A stretch of 64,000 bases of DNA from Roseomonas sp. (lineage in GTDB: Bacteria; Pseudomonadota; Alphaproteobacteria; Acetobacterales; Acetobacteraceae): positions 62,001 to 126,000 of the forward strand of contig JAPSLO010000013.1 in NCBI GenBank assembly GCA_031180725.1, in the 5' to 3' direction. Position numbers and translations under genes: made by a program. Positions 52,692 to 60,526 of this stretch are shown here, one piece after another. How positions within the stretch are numbered: position 1 is the first letter of the stretch; each line of letters begins with the position of its first letter. The notes below the pieces were generated by a model. That model was not told where the DNA came from, searched no databases, and saw nothing but the letters and a program-made list of their open reading frames with translations.

Positions 52692-54097
52692 GCCTTCACC
52701 TCCGCCGGGGCGGCGACGCCTTCGGGCAACAGCCATCCGCTGACCGAGGGCGCGCGGCCCAGCACCGCCGTGGCGGCCTCGGCGACCTGGTCGCGCGTGA
52801 CGGCGCGCAGGCGGCGTGGCCAGAACTCCACCGCCTCGATCGGCAGGCCGATGGACAGCGCCTGGCCGATCATGCGGGGCGCGGCGCCCAGCCCGTCCAG
52901 CGCCAGCAGTGCACCCGCCGTCATCTGGCGGATGGAGCGCGCCACCTCAGCCTCGGTCGGGCCGCCTTCGTCCAGCAGACGCTTGATGACGCCCATCGCC
53001 GTTTCCTCCACCCGCGCGGGCGGCACGTCGCGGCGGGGCGTGGCGAAGATGTCGAAATCCGTCCAGGAACAGACATCGCTGTCATAGGAGGCCCCGGCGG
53101 AGACCGCGAGGCCGCCTTCCACCAGCGCCTTGTGCAGCCGCGAGCCCTGGCCGCCGCCCAGCAGGTGGCGCAGCACCTCCAGCGGCTCCGCGTGGCGGGT
53201 GGTACCCTCGGTCGCGCTGGGCGCCTGCCAGGAGCGGGTGAAGTTCGCCTCGCCGCGCAGTCGGGGATCGTTGCGGACCAGACGCGGGGTGGGCGGCGTC
53301 TCGGGCGGGGCGAAGCGCTGGCGCGGCACGGCGGGGCCCAGCGGCAGCTTCGCCCAATAGGCTTCCACCACCTGCCAGAAAGCGGGGGAGTCCACCGCGC
53401 CGGCCACCACCACCACCGCATTACCCGCCGCGTAGCGGGTGCGGTGGAAGCCCACCAGGTCCTCATGCGTGATGGCGCGGATCTCCTCCTCCCATCCGAT
53501 GATCGGGCGGCCGCGCCAGTGCTGCGGGCCCCACATGGCGGCATCGAAGGCCTCGTGGAACAGCGCGCGGGGCGAGGAGCCGGTGCGCTGAGAGCGCTCC
53601 TCCAGGATCACGCGGCGTTCCGGTTCCAGCTCCTCCACCGGCAGCAGGGCGGCGGCGAAGCGGTCGGCCTCCATCATCGCCACAAGCTCGAGGCGGGAGG
53701 CGGCGACATGCTGGAAATAGGCGGTGACGTCGCGCGAGGTATAGGCGTTGTCATTGCCCCCTTCGCGCGCCACCCGGCGGGAGAACTCGCCCGAGGCCAC
53801 CTGCGGGCTGCCCTTGAACATCATGTGTTCGAGGAAATGCGCGACCCCCGACTTGCCGGCCGGATCCTCGCCGCTGCCGGCGGCGACATAGGCGTAATGG
53901 GCCACCACCGGGGCGCGGCGCTGTTCCACGAAGGCCACGCGCAAGCCGTTCGGGAGAGTGCGGAGCTCCGCGCCGAACAGGGGGCGGTCGGCCCCGGTAT
54001 CAGGGGGTGACTGGGCCTGGGCATCGGGCGGCAGCGTGCCGGCGGCGGCCGCGGCGGCGGCCACCTGCAAGGCGGCGCGGCGTGTCAGGGATGTCAT
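52688..54097 (-). CDS. M16 family zinc peptidase, catalytic subunit
   Basis: A 469-residue metallopeptidase started at ATG 54097. The N-terminus TSLTRRAALQVAAAAAAAGTLPPDAQAQ is an export signal with a twin Arg. The inverted zinc motif HFLEH is at residues 87-91 (His87, Glu90, His91), with the third ligand Glu in the helix that follows (LLPVEELEPERRVILEE). DNAYTSRDVTAYFQ and GGGQGSRLHKALVEGGLAVS are typical. Together with the next gene it should form a two-subunit peptidase chamber in the periplasm. The genes overlap by ATGA. Confidence 0.91.
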   Translation of the reverse strand: MTSLTRRAALQVAAAAAAAGTLPPDAQAQSPPDTGADRPLFGAELRTLPNGLRVAFVEQRRAPVVAHYAYVAAGSGEDPAGKSGVAHFLEHMMFKGSPQVASGEFSRRVAREGGNDNAYTSRDVTAYFQHVAASRLELVAMMEADRFAAALLPVEELEPERRVILEERSQRTGSSPRALFHEAFDAAMWGPQHWRGRPIIGWEEEIRAITHEDLVGFHRTRYAAGNAVVVVAGAVDSPAFWQVVEAYWAKLPLGPAVPRQRFAPPETPPTPRLVRNDPRLRGEANFTRSWQAPSATEGTTRHAEPLEVLRHLLGGGQGSRLHKALVEGGLAVSAGASYDSDVCSWTDFDIFATPRRDVPPARVEETAMGVIKRLLDEGGPTEAEVARSIRQMTAGALLALDGLGAAPRMIGQALSIGLPIEAVEFWPRRLRAVTRDQVAEAATAVLGRAPSVSGWLLPEGVAAPAEVKA

Positions 54098-54223
54098 GGC
54101 AGTCAAGGTGGGCCTGGAGGGGGCCCGGGCCAAGCCCTTGGGCCAGTGGAGAGTTGGCCGGCGGGGTGGCGGCTGGCCGGCGCAGGGGGTAGAGGGCGCC
54201 ATCCCGACCTCTTGAGGACCTGA

Positions 54224-54975
54224 CTGACAGTACCCCCCGCGCCTCCGTACCGGGCGGATACGCTTGGCGTTGCGTTGCTGGCCGCGGTACCGGCGCTGCT
54301 GGCGCTGGCCTGCTTCGGCCCGGTCTTCACTCCCGACACCCTGGCCTACCTGGACTACGCTGCGCAACTGGCCGCCGGGTCCTTGCCGCGTGGCGAGGCG
54401 CTGCTGCGCTCCGGCCCAATGCCGGCCACGCTGTTCCGCACGCCGGGTCTCCCGGCCTTGCTGGTGGGGCTGCAATGGTTGGCACGCCCGAGATCGCTGC
54501 CACCGCATCCGAGCGCTACCTGCGGGCCTGGCGCGATTATCCCGGCGAGATGCTGAGAGGCGTCGCGGTGCGGCTGCCGGTGAAGATGTTCTGGGTGCGC
54601 TTCATGCCCGTGGATGCCTGGGCGGAGCTCTACCTGCGCACCGATCAGGGCCGCCCCTGGTTCGGGCGCGAAGGCGAACTGTTGCAGCGGGTGCGTGCGG
54701 GGTCGCCGCTGGCCGGGCTGTTGCTGGCCGCGCTGTGCCTTGGGCGGGCCATCGGCTTGGCAATGGGCGTGGCGGCCATGCTGGCGCCGCTTCTGATCCC
54801 GCGGCGCGATTCACGCTGGGTGCCACTGCTGGGGCTGTGGCTTACTTGCGCAGGGCTGATCGGCGTCTATGCGCTGGTGCATATCGAACAGCGCTACCTC
54901 GTGCCGATCGTGCCGCTGGTCTGCCTGCTGGGCGTGACGGCAGCGCTGGCGCTGCGGCGGCGGCAGGCTGGGTGA
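54224..54975 (+). pseudogene. Decayed membrane glycosyltransferase (GT39/ArnT-like), central part lost
   Basis: Two pieces of one kind of protein lie in different frames. The first frame (54224 to about 54490) encodes a membrane segment and then FTPDTLAYLDYAAQLAAG and LFRTPGLPALLVGLQWLA, the usual start of lipid-linked-sugar glycosyltransferases; the Asp after FTP is the conserved active-site acid. The second frame (from about 54475 to 54975) encodes RYLRAWRDYPGEMLRGV, several membrane segments and HIEQRYLVPIVPLVCLL, the usual C-terminal end. The 250 or so residues expected between them are absent, and the junction changes frame near 54480. No good ATG starts the first piece. An internal deletion is the simplest reading. 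Confidence 0.7.
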
Positions 54976-54982
54976 GGGTGTT

Positions 54983-55007
54983 TCCGGGGGCGGAGCCCGC
55001 CCCCGGA
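54983..55007. terminator. Bidirectional terminator; copy 2 of the repeated hairpin
   Basis: Perfect 11-bp stem TCCGGGGGCGG / CCGCCCCCGGA with loop AGC, between the stop of the glycosyltransferase remnant and the argF stop. The inner 10-bp arms are identical to those at 22078-22100 after gcdH. Confidence 0.7.
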
Positions 55008-55015
55008 CCTCGCCG

Positions 55016-55993
55016 TCAGCGGTCCTGGCCCACCCCCAGCGCCCAGAGCAGCACGCCCTTCTGGGCGTGCAGGCGGTTCTCGGCCTCGTCGAAGACCACG
55101 CTCTGCGGGCCGTCCATCACGTCGTCGGTGATCTCCTCGCCGCGGTGGGCAGGCAGGCAGTGCATGACGATGGCGTCCGGCGCGGCCTGCTTCAGCAGCG
55201 CCGCATTGAGCTGGTAGGGCGCCAGCAGGTTGTGGCGGTTCACCGTTGCCGCGTCCGGCTTCTCGTCGGACATGGACACCCAGGTATCCGTCACCACGCA
55301 GCGCGCGCCGCGCACCGCGGCGACCGGGTCCGAGGTGAGCTCGATCTGCGCGCCTTCCTTGCGTGCCCAGTCGATGAGCTGCGCGGGCGGCGCCAGTTCC
55401 GGCGGGGTCGCGATGCGCAGGATGAAACCGAAGCGCGCCGCGGCTTGGATGAAGCTCTGCGCCACGTTGTTGCCATCCCCGGTCCAGGCGATGACCTGGC
55501 CGGCAACCGGCCCGCGATGCTCCTCGAAGGTCATGATGTCGGCCATGATCTGGCAGGGATGCGAGACATCCGTCAGGCCATTGATGACCGGCACCGTCGC
55601 ATGTTCCGCCAGCTCGCGGATCTTCTGCACATTGTCGGTGCGCAGCATGATCGCATCCACATAGCGCGACAGCACGCGCGCCGTATCCGCCGGCGTCTCG
55701 CCGCGGCCGAGCTGCATGTCCTTGGACGACAGCACGATTGCGTCTCCGCCGAGCTGGCGGATGCCCACCTCGAAGGAGACGCGGGTGCGCGTCGAGGGCT
55801 TTTCGAAGATTAGCGCCACAGTCTTGCCGGCCAGCGGCTTGCCGGGCACGGCGCCACGCTTCGCCTGGGTGCCGAGCTCCAGCATCCGGCGCAGCGTGGC
55901 GGCGTCGTGGTCCATGATCTCCAGGAAGTGGCGGGGGGGCGCCCCTCCTTGGTGTGTCTCTGCGCCCACCTTCATCTTCAGCACGGCGCTCAC
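55016..55993 (-). CDS. argF: Ornithine carbamoyltransferase
   Basis: A 325-residue enzyme that makes citrulline from ornithine and carbamoyl phosphate in arginine synthesis. The carbamoyl phosphate site is [12 protein letters not shown] (Ser67-Thr-Arg-Thr-Arg) and HPCQ (145-148). The ornithine site is DTWVSM (Asp236) and the HCLPAHRG motif is at 278-285. Its start overlaps the argD stop by four bases (ATGA), giving an argD-argF operon as in many alphaproteobacteria. A strong bidirectional hairpin follows the stop. Confidence 0.95.
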   Translation of the reverse strand: MSAVLKMKVGAETHQGGAPPRHFLEIMDHDAATLRRMLELGTQAKRGAVPGKPLAGKTVALIFEKPSTRTRVSFEVGIRQLGGDAIVLSSKDMQLGRGETPADTARVLSRYVDAIMLRTDNVQKIRELAEHATVPVINGLTDVSHPCQIMADIMTFEEHRGPVAGQVIAWTGDGNNVAQSFIQAAARFGFILRIATPPELAPPAQLIDWARKEGAQIELTSDPVAAVRGARCVVTDTWVSMSDEKPDAATVNRHNLLAPYQLNAALLKQAAPDAIVMHCLPAHRGEEITDDVMDGPQSVVFDEAENRLHAQKGVLLWALGVGQDR

Positions 55994-57192
55994 TTCGCGG
56001 CGACCTTGGCGGTGCTGGGCGTCAGCTTGCGGCAGCTGCGGTCCAGCAGCTCCAACGCCTCATCCGCATCCGCCTCGGTGATGATCAGCGGCGGTGCCAG
56101 GCGCAGCACATTCATGCCGGCGGCCACGGTCAGCAGCCCTTCTCCCAGCGCGACGTCCTGCGCCGCTGTGTTGGTCACGCCGTCCTGCAGCTTGATGCCG
56201 AGCAGCAGGCCGGCGCCCTGGATGCGCTCGACGACAGCCGGGTGGCGTTCCGCCAGCTTCAGCAGGCCGCGCCAGAGATGGCGCGCGACGCGGTCCACAT
56301 TCTCCAGGAAGCCCGGGGCCAGCACCACGTCCAGCACGGCATTGCCGGCCGCGCAGGCCAGGGGGTTGCCGCCATAGGTATGGCCATGGGTGCCGGGCTT
56401 CAGATACTGGGCCACCTTCTCCTTCGCGAAGACGGCGCCCAGCGGGAAGCCGCCGCCGATGCCCTTGGCCGAGGACATGACATCCGGCTCGATCCCCGCC
56501 CATTGATGGGCCCAGAGCCTGCCGGAGCGGCCCATGCCGGTCTGCACCTCGTCCAGTGCCAGCAGCAGGCCGTATTCGTCGCAGACCGCGCGCAACTCCT
56601 GCAGGAAGCGCAGGTCCGCGGGGCGCACGCCGCCTTCGCCCTGGATCGGCTCGATCAGGATCGCCGCCGTCTCCTTGGTGATCGCATTGCGCACGGCGTT
56701 CATGTTGCCGAAGGGCACATGGTCGAAACCGTCCACCGGCGGGCCGAAGCCAGCGAGATATTTCGGGTTGCCGGTGGCGGAGATCATCGCGAGCGTGCGG
56801 CCGTGGAAGGCGCCCTCGAAGCAGATGGTGCGGAAGCGTTCGGGGTGGCCGTTCTCGGCGTGGTATTTCCGCACCGCCTTGATCATGCCCTCGTTCGCCT
56901 CGGCGCCCGAATTGCAGAACAGCACGCTGTCGGCGAAGGAATGGGCCACGTGCCGCGCCGCCAGCTCCTCAGCCTGCGGAACGCGGTAGAGGTTGGAGAC
57001 GTGCATGACGCGCGCCGCCTGCTCGGCGATCGCCTTCACCAGATGCGGGTGGGCGTGGCCGAGGGAGGTGGTGGCGATGCCGGCGCCGAAATCGAGGAAT
57101 CGTCGTCCGTCCGCCGTCCACAGGCGCGCGCCCTCGCCCCGCTCGAAGGCGAGATCGGCGCGGTTGTAGTTCGGCATCAGGGCGGGAATCAC
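55990..57192 (-). CDS. argD: Acetylornithine aminotransferase
   Basis: A 400-residue PLP enzyme of arginine synthesis. The GTG at 57192 was chosen because GAGGAA lies at a good distance upstream and the product starts [21 protein letters not shown], the normal family start; an ATG five codons on (57177) is the alternative. Key parts are [71 protein letters not shown] (the PLP-binding Asp) and [15 protein letters not shown], containing the Schiff-base Lys. It leads the argD-argF operon. Confidence 0.94.
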   Translation of the reverse strand: MIPALMPNYNRADLAFERGEGARLWTADGRRFLDFGAGIATTSLGHAHPHLVKAIAEQAARVMHVSNLYRVPQAEELAARHVAHSFADSVLFCNSGAEANEGMIKAVRKYHAENGHPERFRTICFEGAFHGRTLAMISATGNPKYLAGFGPPVDGFDHVPFGNMNAVRNAITKETAAILIEPIQGEGGVRPADLRFLQELRAVCDEYGLLLALDEVQTGMGRSGRLWAHQWAGIEPDVMSSAKGIGGGFPLGAVFAKEKVAQYLKPGTHGHTYGGNPLACAAGNAVLDVVLAPGFLENVDRVARHLWRGLLKLAERHPAVVERIQGAGLLLGIKLQDGVTNTAAQDVALGEGLLTVAAGMNVLRLAPPLIITEADADEALELLDRSCRKLTPSTAKVAAK

Positions 57193-57297
57193 GATGTTCC
57201 TCGCTTCCTCCTGGTCCGGCGGGCCTGGCGACATGCCGCGGCCGGCGCGGAAGCAGGGGAAGATGCCCGAAAGGCAGGGGGCGGTCAAAACAGCGAA

Positions 57298-57327
57298 GGC
57301 CGGTGCGGCATGCATGCCGCACCGGCC
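57298..57327. terminator. 30-base perfect palindrome after the lipoprotein gene
   Basis: Each 15-base arm (GGCCGGTGCGGCATG and its complement) is matched without error and without spacer. On the minus strand it follows the lipoprotein stop by about 53 bases and is itself followed by TTCGCTGTTTTG, so it is probably a terminator. It also lies 106 bases upstream of argD and could be an operator. Confidence 0.55.
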
Positions 57328-57380
57328 GGCCATGTAACCTGGGCGGGGCCGGCGGCCCCGGGGCAGTTATTCCAGGGCCG

Positions 57381-57737
57381 CTACTGGCGCACGCCGCCGC
57401 TATTGGAGGGGTAGGCGCCGGAGGTATTGGAGCCGGTCGCCCGATCATAGGCGCGTTCGGCCGCGGTGCCAGGCGGGTTCGCGCGCGTGCCATCGGACTG
57501 GCTGGGATAGGCGCCGGAGGTGTTGGTGCCCGCCGCGCGGTCCAGCGCGCGCGTCGCCGCCGTGCCGGTGGGGTTGTTGCCGGTGCCGTCGGCGCTGGTG
57601 CGCGGGCTGTCCGTGGCGCGATCATAAGTACGCTGTGCGGCGGTGGAGGGTGGGTTGCCCGGCGTGCCGTCATTCGGGTTGGAACAGGCGACGGCGGGCA
57701 GCAGCAGGGCGGCCGCCATCAGCAAGCGGTAGTTCAT
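57381..57737 (-). CDS. Small lipoprotein with DGT-NPP-TA repeats
   Basis: A 118-residue protein with a lipoprotein signal (NYRLLMAAALLLPAVAC; lipobox Cys about residue 18). The mature part consists of three similar units: DGTPGNPPSTAAQRTYDRA, DGTGNNPTGTAATRALDRA and DGTRANPPGTAAERAYDRA. The last two are each followed by GTNTSGAYPSQS- or GSNTSGAYPSNS-like linkers. The units look like short turns plus an amphipathic helix. The neighbouring PRC-barrel protein carries two units of the same kind. I know no function for this repeat. It is likely attached to an envelope membrane. A strong palindrome follows the gene. Confidence 0.75.
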   Translation of the reverse strand: MNYRLLMAAALLLPAVACSNPNDGTPGNPPSTAAQRTYDRATDSPRTSADGTGNNPTGTAATRALDRAAGTNTSGAYPSQSDGTRANPPGTAAERAYDRATGSNTSGAYPSNSGGVRQ

Positions 57738-57802
57738 ATCTCTCTCCTTCCGGGATTTGGGCCATAAAGGCCCTTGGCCGCGCCATCATGCGGGGCCGGC
57801 GG

Positions 57803-57827
57803 GGCGGAGGCGCCTTGCGCCTCCGCC
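57803..57827 (-). terminator. Terminator hairpin after the PRC-barrel gene
   Basis: Perfect 11-bp stem GGCGGAGGCGC / GCGCCTCCGCC with a three-base loop, 10 bases beyond the PRC-barrel stop on the minus strand. It separates that gene from the lipoprotein gene, so the two are probably separate transcripts. Confidence 0.6.
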
Positions 57828-57837
57828 AGTGGCGGGA

Positions 57838-58500
57838 TCAGCCGCGCCGGTTGGCGCGGTCCTCGTAGGTGAAGGCGGGCATGGAGCGCAGGCTGTCCTT
57901 GGTGGCGCCTTGCAGCATCCAGCGCTCGCGCTCCGTGTTGAAGGTCAGACGATCCAGCGGCACCGCGACCAGGCGCGCACCGATGCCCAGGAAGCCGCCG
58001 ACGGAGATGATGGCGGTGGGCTGGCCGCTGCCGTTGTTGGTCAGGAGCAGGTCGTCCACCTCGCCGATCGTCTCGTTGTTCTCGTTGTAGACGCTGGAGC
58101 CGATAATGCGGCTGGCGCGGCGGCCGCCCTGAAGCGCGGCGCTGTCCACGGCCATGCCGGGAGTGGTGGCGCCGGTGGCGGTGTTTGCGTTGTCGGTGCG
58201 ATTGGCGGGGGCGCTGCCCATGTTGTCGCCCACAGGGCGGTTGCCGACCTGGCTGTCGCCGTCGGTGGTGCGGTTCAGCGCACGACCTGCCGCCGTGCCC
58301 GGCGGATTGTTGCCGGTGCCATCAGCATCGGTGCGATTGCCGGTGGCGCTGTCCGTTGCGCGCTGCGTGGCGGTGGAAGGCGGGTTGCCCGGCGTGCCAT
58401 CGGTGTTGGCGGCCTGGCCGAAGGCGAGCATCGGGGCAGCACAGATCGCCGCTGCCGTCGTCATCTGAAGGATGGTCTTCCGGTTGAGCATGGCGTTCAT
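57838..58500 (-). CDS. Exported PRC-barrel protein with DGT-NPP-TA repeats
   Basis: A 220-residue protein with a signal peptide (LNRKTILQMTTAAAICAAPMLAFGQA). Right after cleavage come two repeat units, DGTPGNPPSTATQRATDSA and DGTGNNPPGTAAGRALNRT, close to those of the neighbouring lipoprotein. A Thr/Asn-rich spacer leads to a PRC-barrel domain from about residue 130 (ASRIIGSSVYNENNETIGEVDDLLLTN, PTAIISVGGFLGIGARLVAVPLDRL). Such domains occur in envelope stress and ribosome-related proteins; the export signal points to the periplasm here. The start may be ATG 58500 or 58491; the second has AGG at better spacing. Confidence 0.8.
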   Translation of the reverse strand: MNAMLNRKTILQMTTAAAICAAPMLAFGQAANTDGTPGNPPSTATQRATDSATGNRTDADGTGNNPPGTAAGRALNRTTDGDSQVGNRPVGDNMGSAPANRTDNANTATGATTPGMAVDSAALQGGRRASRIIGSSVYNENNETIGEVDDLLLTNNGSGQPTAIISVGGFLGIGARLVAVPLDRLTFNTERERWMLQGATKDSLRSMPAFTYEDRANRRG

Positions 58501-58661
58501 CCTGTTTCTTGCGCCCTGGTTGGGGGGGGACGGGATGCGGGCGCTTCCGGTTGTCTGTGCGCTAGCGAACGCACCGATTGCGGGCAGGGTTGCGGTGCGG
58601 GCATGTCGGGATGGCGCGAGCAGCCTTCGCTGTTGCGTGTGCCGCATGGCACAAAGGCGAC

Positions 58662-59276
58662 ATGACGGATCAAGGCGGGCGGCGCGCCCGCGGCACCAGG
58701 CAGCGCCCGGCCGGCCCCGCGCCCGATGCGGCGCGGCTGGCGGAAGCGGCGCTTACGCATCTGGCGCGCTTCGCGGCGACGGAGGCCGGGTTGCGCCGCG
58801 TGCTGGCACGGCGCGTGGATCGCTGGGCGCGCGCGGCGGAAGCCGAAGGCCAGGCGGATGTCGCGCCGCGTGCGGCCGCCGCGAAGGAGGCAGCGGCGCA
58901 GGTGGCGAAGCGCATGGTGGCGCAGGGCGCGGTGGATGATGCCGCCTTCGCCGAAAGCCGCGCGCGCCGATTGCAGCGTAGTGGCCGCTCGCGCCGCGCC
59001 ACGCTGGCGCATCTGATGGAGAAGGGCGTGGATCCCGCAACCGCCGCCGCTGCCCTGCCGGAAGGCGAGGCGGCGGAACTGGCGGCTGCGCTCGCCTTCT
59101 GCCGGCGTCGGCGTATCGGGCCCTTCGCACTGACGGAAATGCCGCCGGAGGCGCGGCTGAAGGCGCTTGCCACCCTGGCGCGTGCCGGCTTTGCGCGCGA
59201 TGTAGCGCAGCGCGCCCTGCGCATGGATCATGCCGCCGCAGAGGAGGCGCTGCTGGCGTCGCGGCGCGGCGAATGA
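58662..59276 (+). CDS. recX: RecX family regulatory protein
   Basis: A 204-residue RecX-type protein, a modulator of RecA filaments. The family is recognised by its three-helix repeats: ALTHLARFAATEAGLRRVLARRVDRWA near the N-terminus, VAKRMVAQGAVDDAAFAESRARRLQRSGRSRRATLAHLMEKGV in the centre (DDAAFAESRARRL is the most conserved part) and the C-terminal MPPEARLKALATLARAGFARDVAQRALRM. recA is not adjacent. The stop overlaps azlC by four bases, an unusual partner, which suggests shared transcription rather than shared function. Confidence 0.83.
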   Translation: MTDQGGRRARGTRQRPAGPAPDAARLAEAALTHLARFAATEAGLRRVLARRVDRWARAAEAEGQADVAPRAAAAKEAAAQVAKRMVAQGAVDDAAFAESRARRLQRSGRSRRATLAHLMEKGVDPATAAAALPEGEAAELAAALAFCRRRRIGPFALTEMPPEARLKALATLARAGFARDVAQRALRMDHAAAEEALLASRRGE

Positions 59277-60040
59277 CAGAGACGGATCAGCGGCGCGTGG
59301 TCTTCACCCGCGCGGGCATTTGGCGCGGCGCCCGGGAAAGCCTGCCGCTGTGGCTGGGCATGCTGCCCTTCGGCCTGGTCATCGGCGTGCTGGCCGATGC
59401 GAAGGGGATGAGCCTGCTGGAAGCCGTGCTGATGAGCGCGCTGGTCTATGCCGGCGCGGCGCAGCTTCTGGCGCTGGAACTCTGGACCGATCCGGCGCCG
59501 ATCGGCGCGGCAATGGTGGCGGCCTTCGTGGTGAATATCCGCATGGCGCCGATGGGGGCGGCGCTGGCGCCCTGGCTGGACCGGCTGCGTGGCATCCGAC
59601 TCTGGGGCACCCTCGCGACGTTGGTGGACCATTCCTTCGCGCTATCGGTGCAGGAGCAGCGCAAGGGAGGGCGGGACGCCGGCTATCTCTTGGGGGTGGG
59701 CCTCGGGCTCTGGGCGTCCTGGGTTGCCTTTACCGCCCTCGGGCATCTGGCGGGCAGCGCGGTGCGGCTGCCACCGGGACATCCGCTGTATTTCGCGGCC
59801 GTCGCGGCCTTCCTCTCCATCATGGTCGGGCTGTGGCGGAGCCCAAGGCTGGATCTGGGCCCCTGGGCAGTGGCCGGGGTTGTGGCGCTGGCGGCGAACC
59901 GGGCCGGGCTGCCGGCGCCGCTGCCGCTGGTGCTGGGCAGCTTTGCCGGGGCGGCGCTGGGTGCCTGGATCGAGCTGCGGGGGCGGGGGATGCCCGGAGG
60001 GGCACCCAGAAGGATGCCCAGGGAGATGCGGAGGCGATGA
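59273..60040 (+). CDS. azlC: AzlC family branched-chain amino acid exporter subunit
   Basis: A 255-residue inner-membrane protein of the AzlC family, the large subunit of a two-component exporter of branched-chain amino acids or related compounds. Typical parts are ARESLPLWLGMLPFGLVIGVLADAKGM, EAVLMSALVYAGAAQLLALELW and AAFVVNIRMAPMGAALAPWL, with LVDHSFALSVQEQ after. There are about seven hydrophobic segments. It overlaps both recX (ATGA) and azlD (ATGA). Confidence 0.88.
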   Translation: MTETDQRRVVFTRAGIWRGARESLPLWLGMLPFGLVIGVLADAKGMSLLEAVLMSALVYAGAAQLLALELWTDPAPIGAAMVAAFVVNIRMAPMGAALAPWLDRLRGIRLWGTLATLVDHSFALSVQEQRKGGRDAGYLLGVGLGLWASWVAFTALGHLAGSAVRLPPGHPLYFAAVAAFLSIMVGLWRSPRLDLGPWAVAGVVALAANRAGLPAPLPLVLGSFAGAALGAWIELRGRGMPGGAPRRMPREMRRR

Positions 60041-60342
60041 CCGTCCGGTGGGACGTGCTGCTGGCCATCTTGGCGATGACCGCGGTGACCTATGCCTGCC
60101 GCGCCGGCGGCTATGCCATCCTGCGCAGCATCCGGCCGCCGGTCTTCGTGGAGACCATGCTGCGCCACCTGCCCGGGGCGCTCTTCACCGCCTATGTGAC
60201 CCCGCCCCTGGTCGCGGGATCCGTGCCCGCCTGGGTTGGGGCGGCGGTGGTGGTGGGGGTGCAATTGGCGACCCGGAACCTCAGCCTGGCGATCTGCGCG
60301 GGGGTGGCCGCCGTGTGGGGGACGCAGGCGGTGCTGGGTTGA
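60037..60342 (+). CDS. azlD: AzlD family small exporter subunit
   Basis: A 101-residue membrane protein with three hydrophobic segments, the small partner of AzlC. TYACRAGGYAIL, ETMLRHLPGALFTAYVTPPLVAGS and VVGVQLATRNLSLAICAGV match the family. The ATG at 60037 overlaps the azlC stop. Together they would form the export channel. Confidence 0.87.
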   Translation: MTVRWDVLLAILAMTAVTYACRAGGYAILRSIRPPVFVETMLRHLPGALFTAYVTPPLVAGSVPAWVGAAVVVGVQLATRNLSLAICAGVAAVWGTQAVLG

Positions 60343-60371
60343 ACCCGGCCGGGTGGGGCCGGCCCGCGCTT

Positions 60372-60391
60372 GACCCCGGGGCCCCGGGGTC
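60372..60391. terminator. 20-base perfect palindrome after azlD
   Basis: GACCCCGGGG joined directly to its complement, 30 bases after the azlD stop. A probable terminator for recX-azlC-azlD. Confidence 0.45.
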
Positions 60392-60440
60392 CGCATATGA
60401 CCCTCATGTTCCGGGTGCGCCCGATACCGCGAATTATCCG

Positions 60441-60464
60441 CCCGGCCTTCCACTGAAGGCCGGG
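60441..60464 (+). promoter_or_regulatory. Hairpin upstream of ileS
   Basis: Perfect 9-bp stem CCCGGCCTT / AAGGCCGGG with loop CCACTG, followed by TCATCT, 62 bases before the ileS start. It may be a terminator of the upstream operon or a leader structure of ileS. No T-box features (specifier loop, conserved antiterminator) are visible. Confidence 0.4.
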
Positions 60465-60526
60465 TCATCTCCCATCGCGCATCCCGCTGACCCCCGCGGC
60501 CCGGCCCGGCCGCACGAGACCGCACC

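Noticed and set aside
60343-60526. A T-box riboswitch before ileS
   Set aside because: Only simple GC-rich palindromes are present; no specifier loop or conserved antiterminator sequence was found, and T-boxes are rare in this bacterial group.
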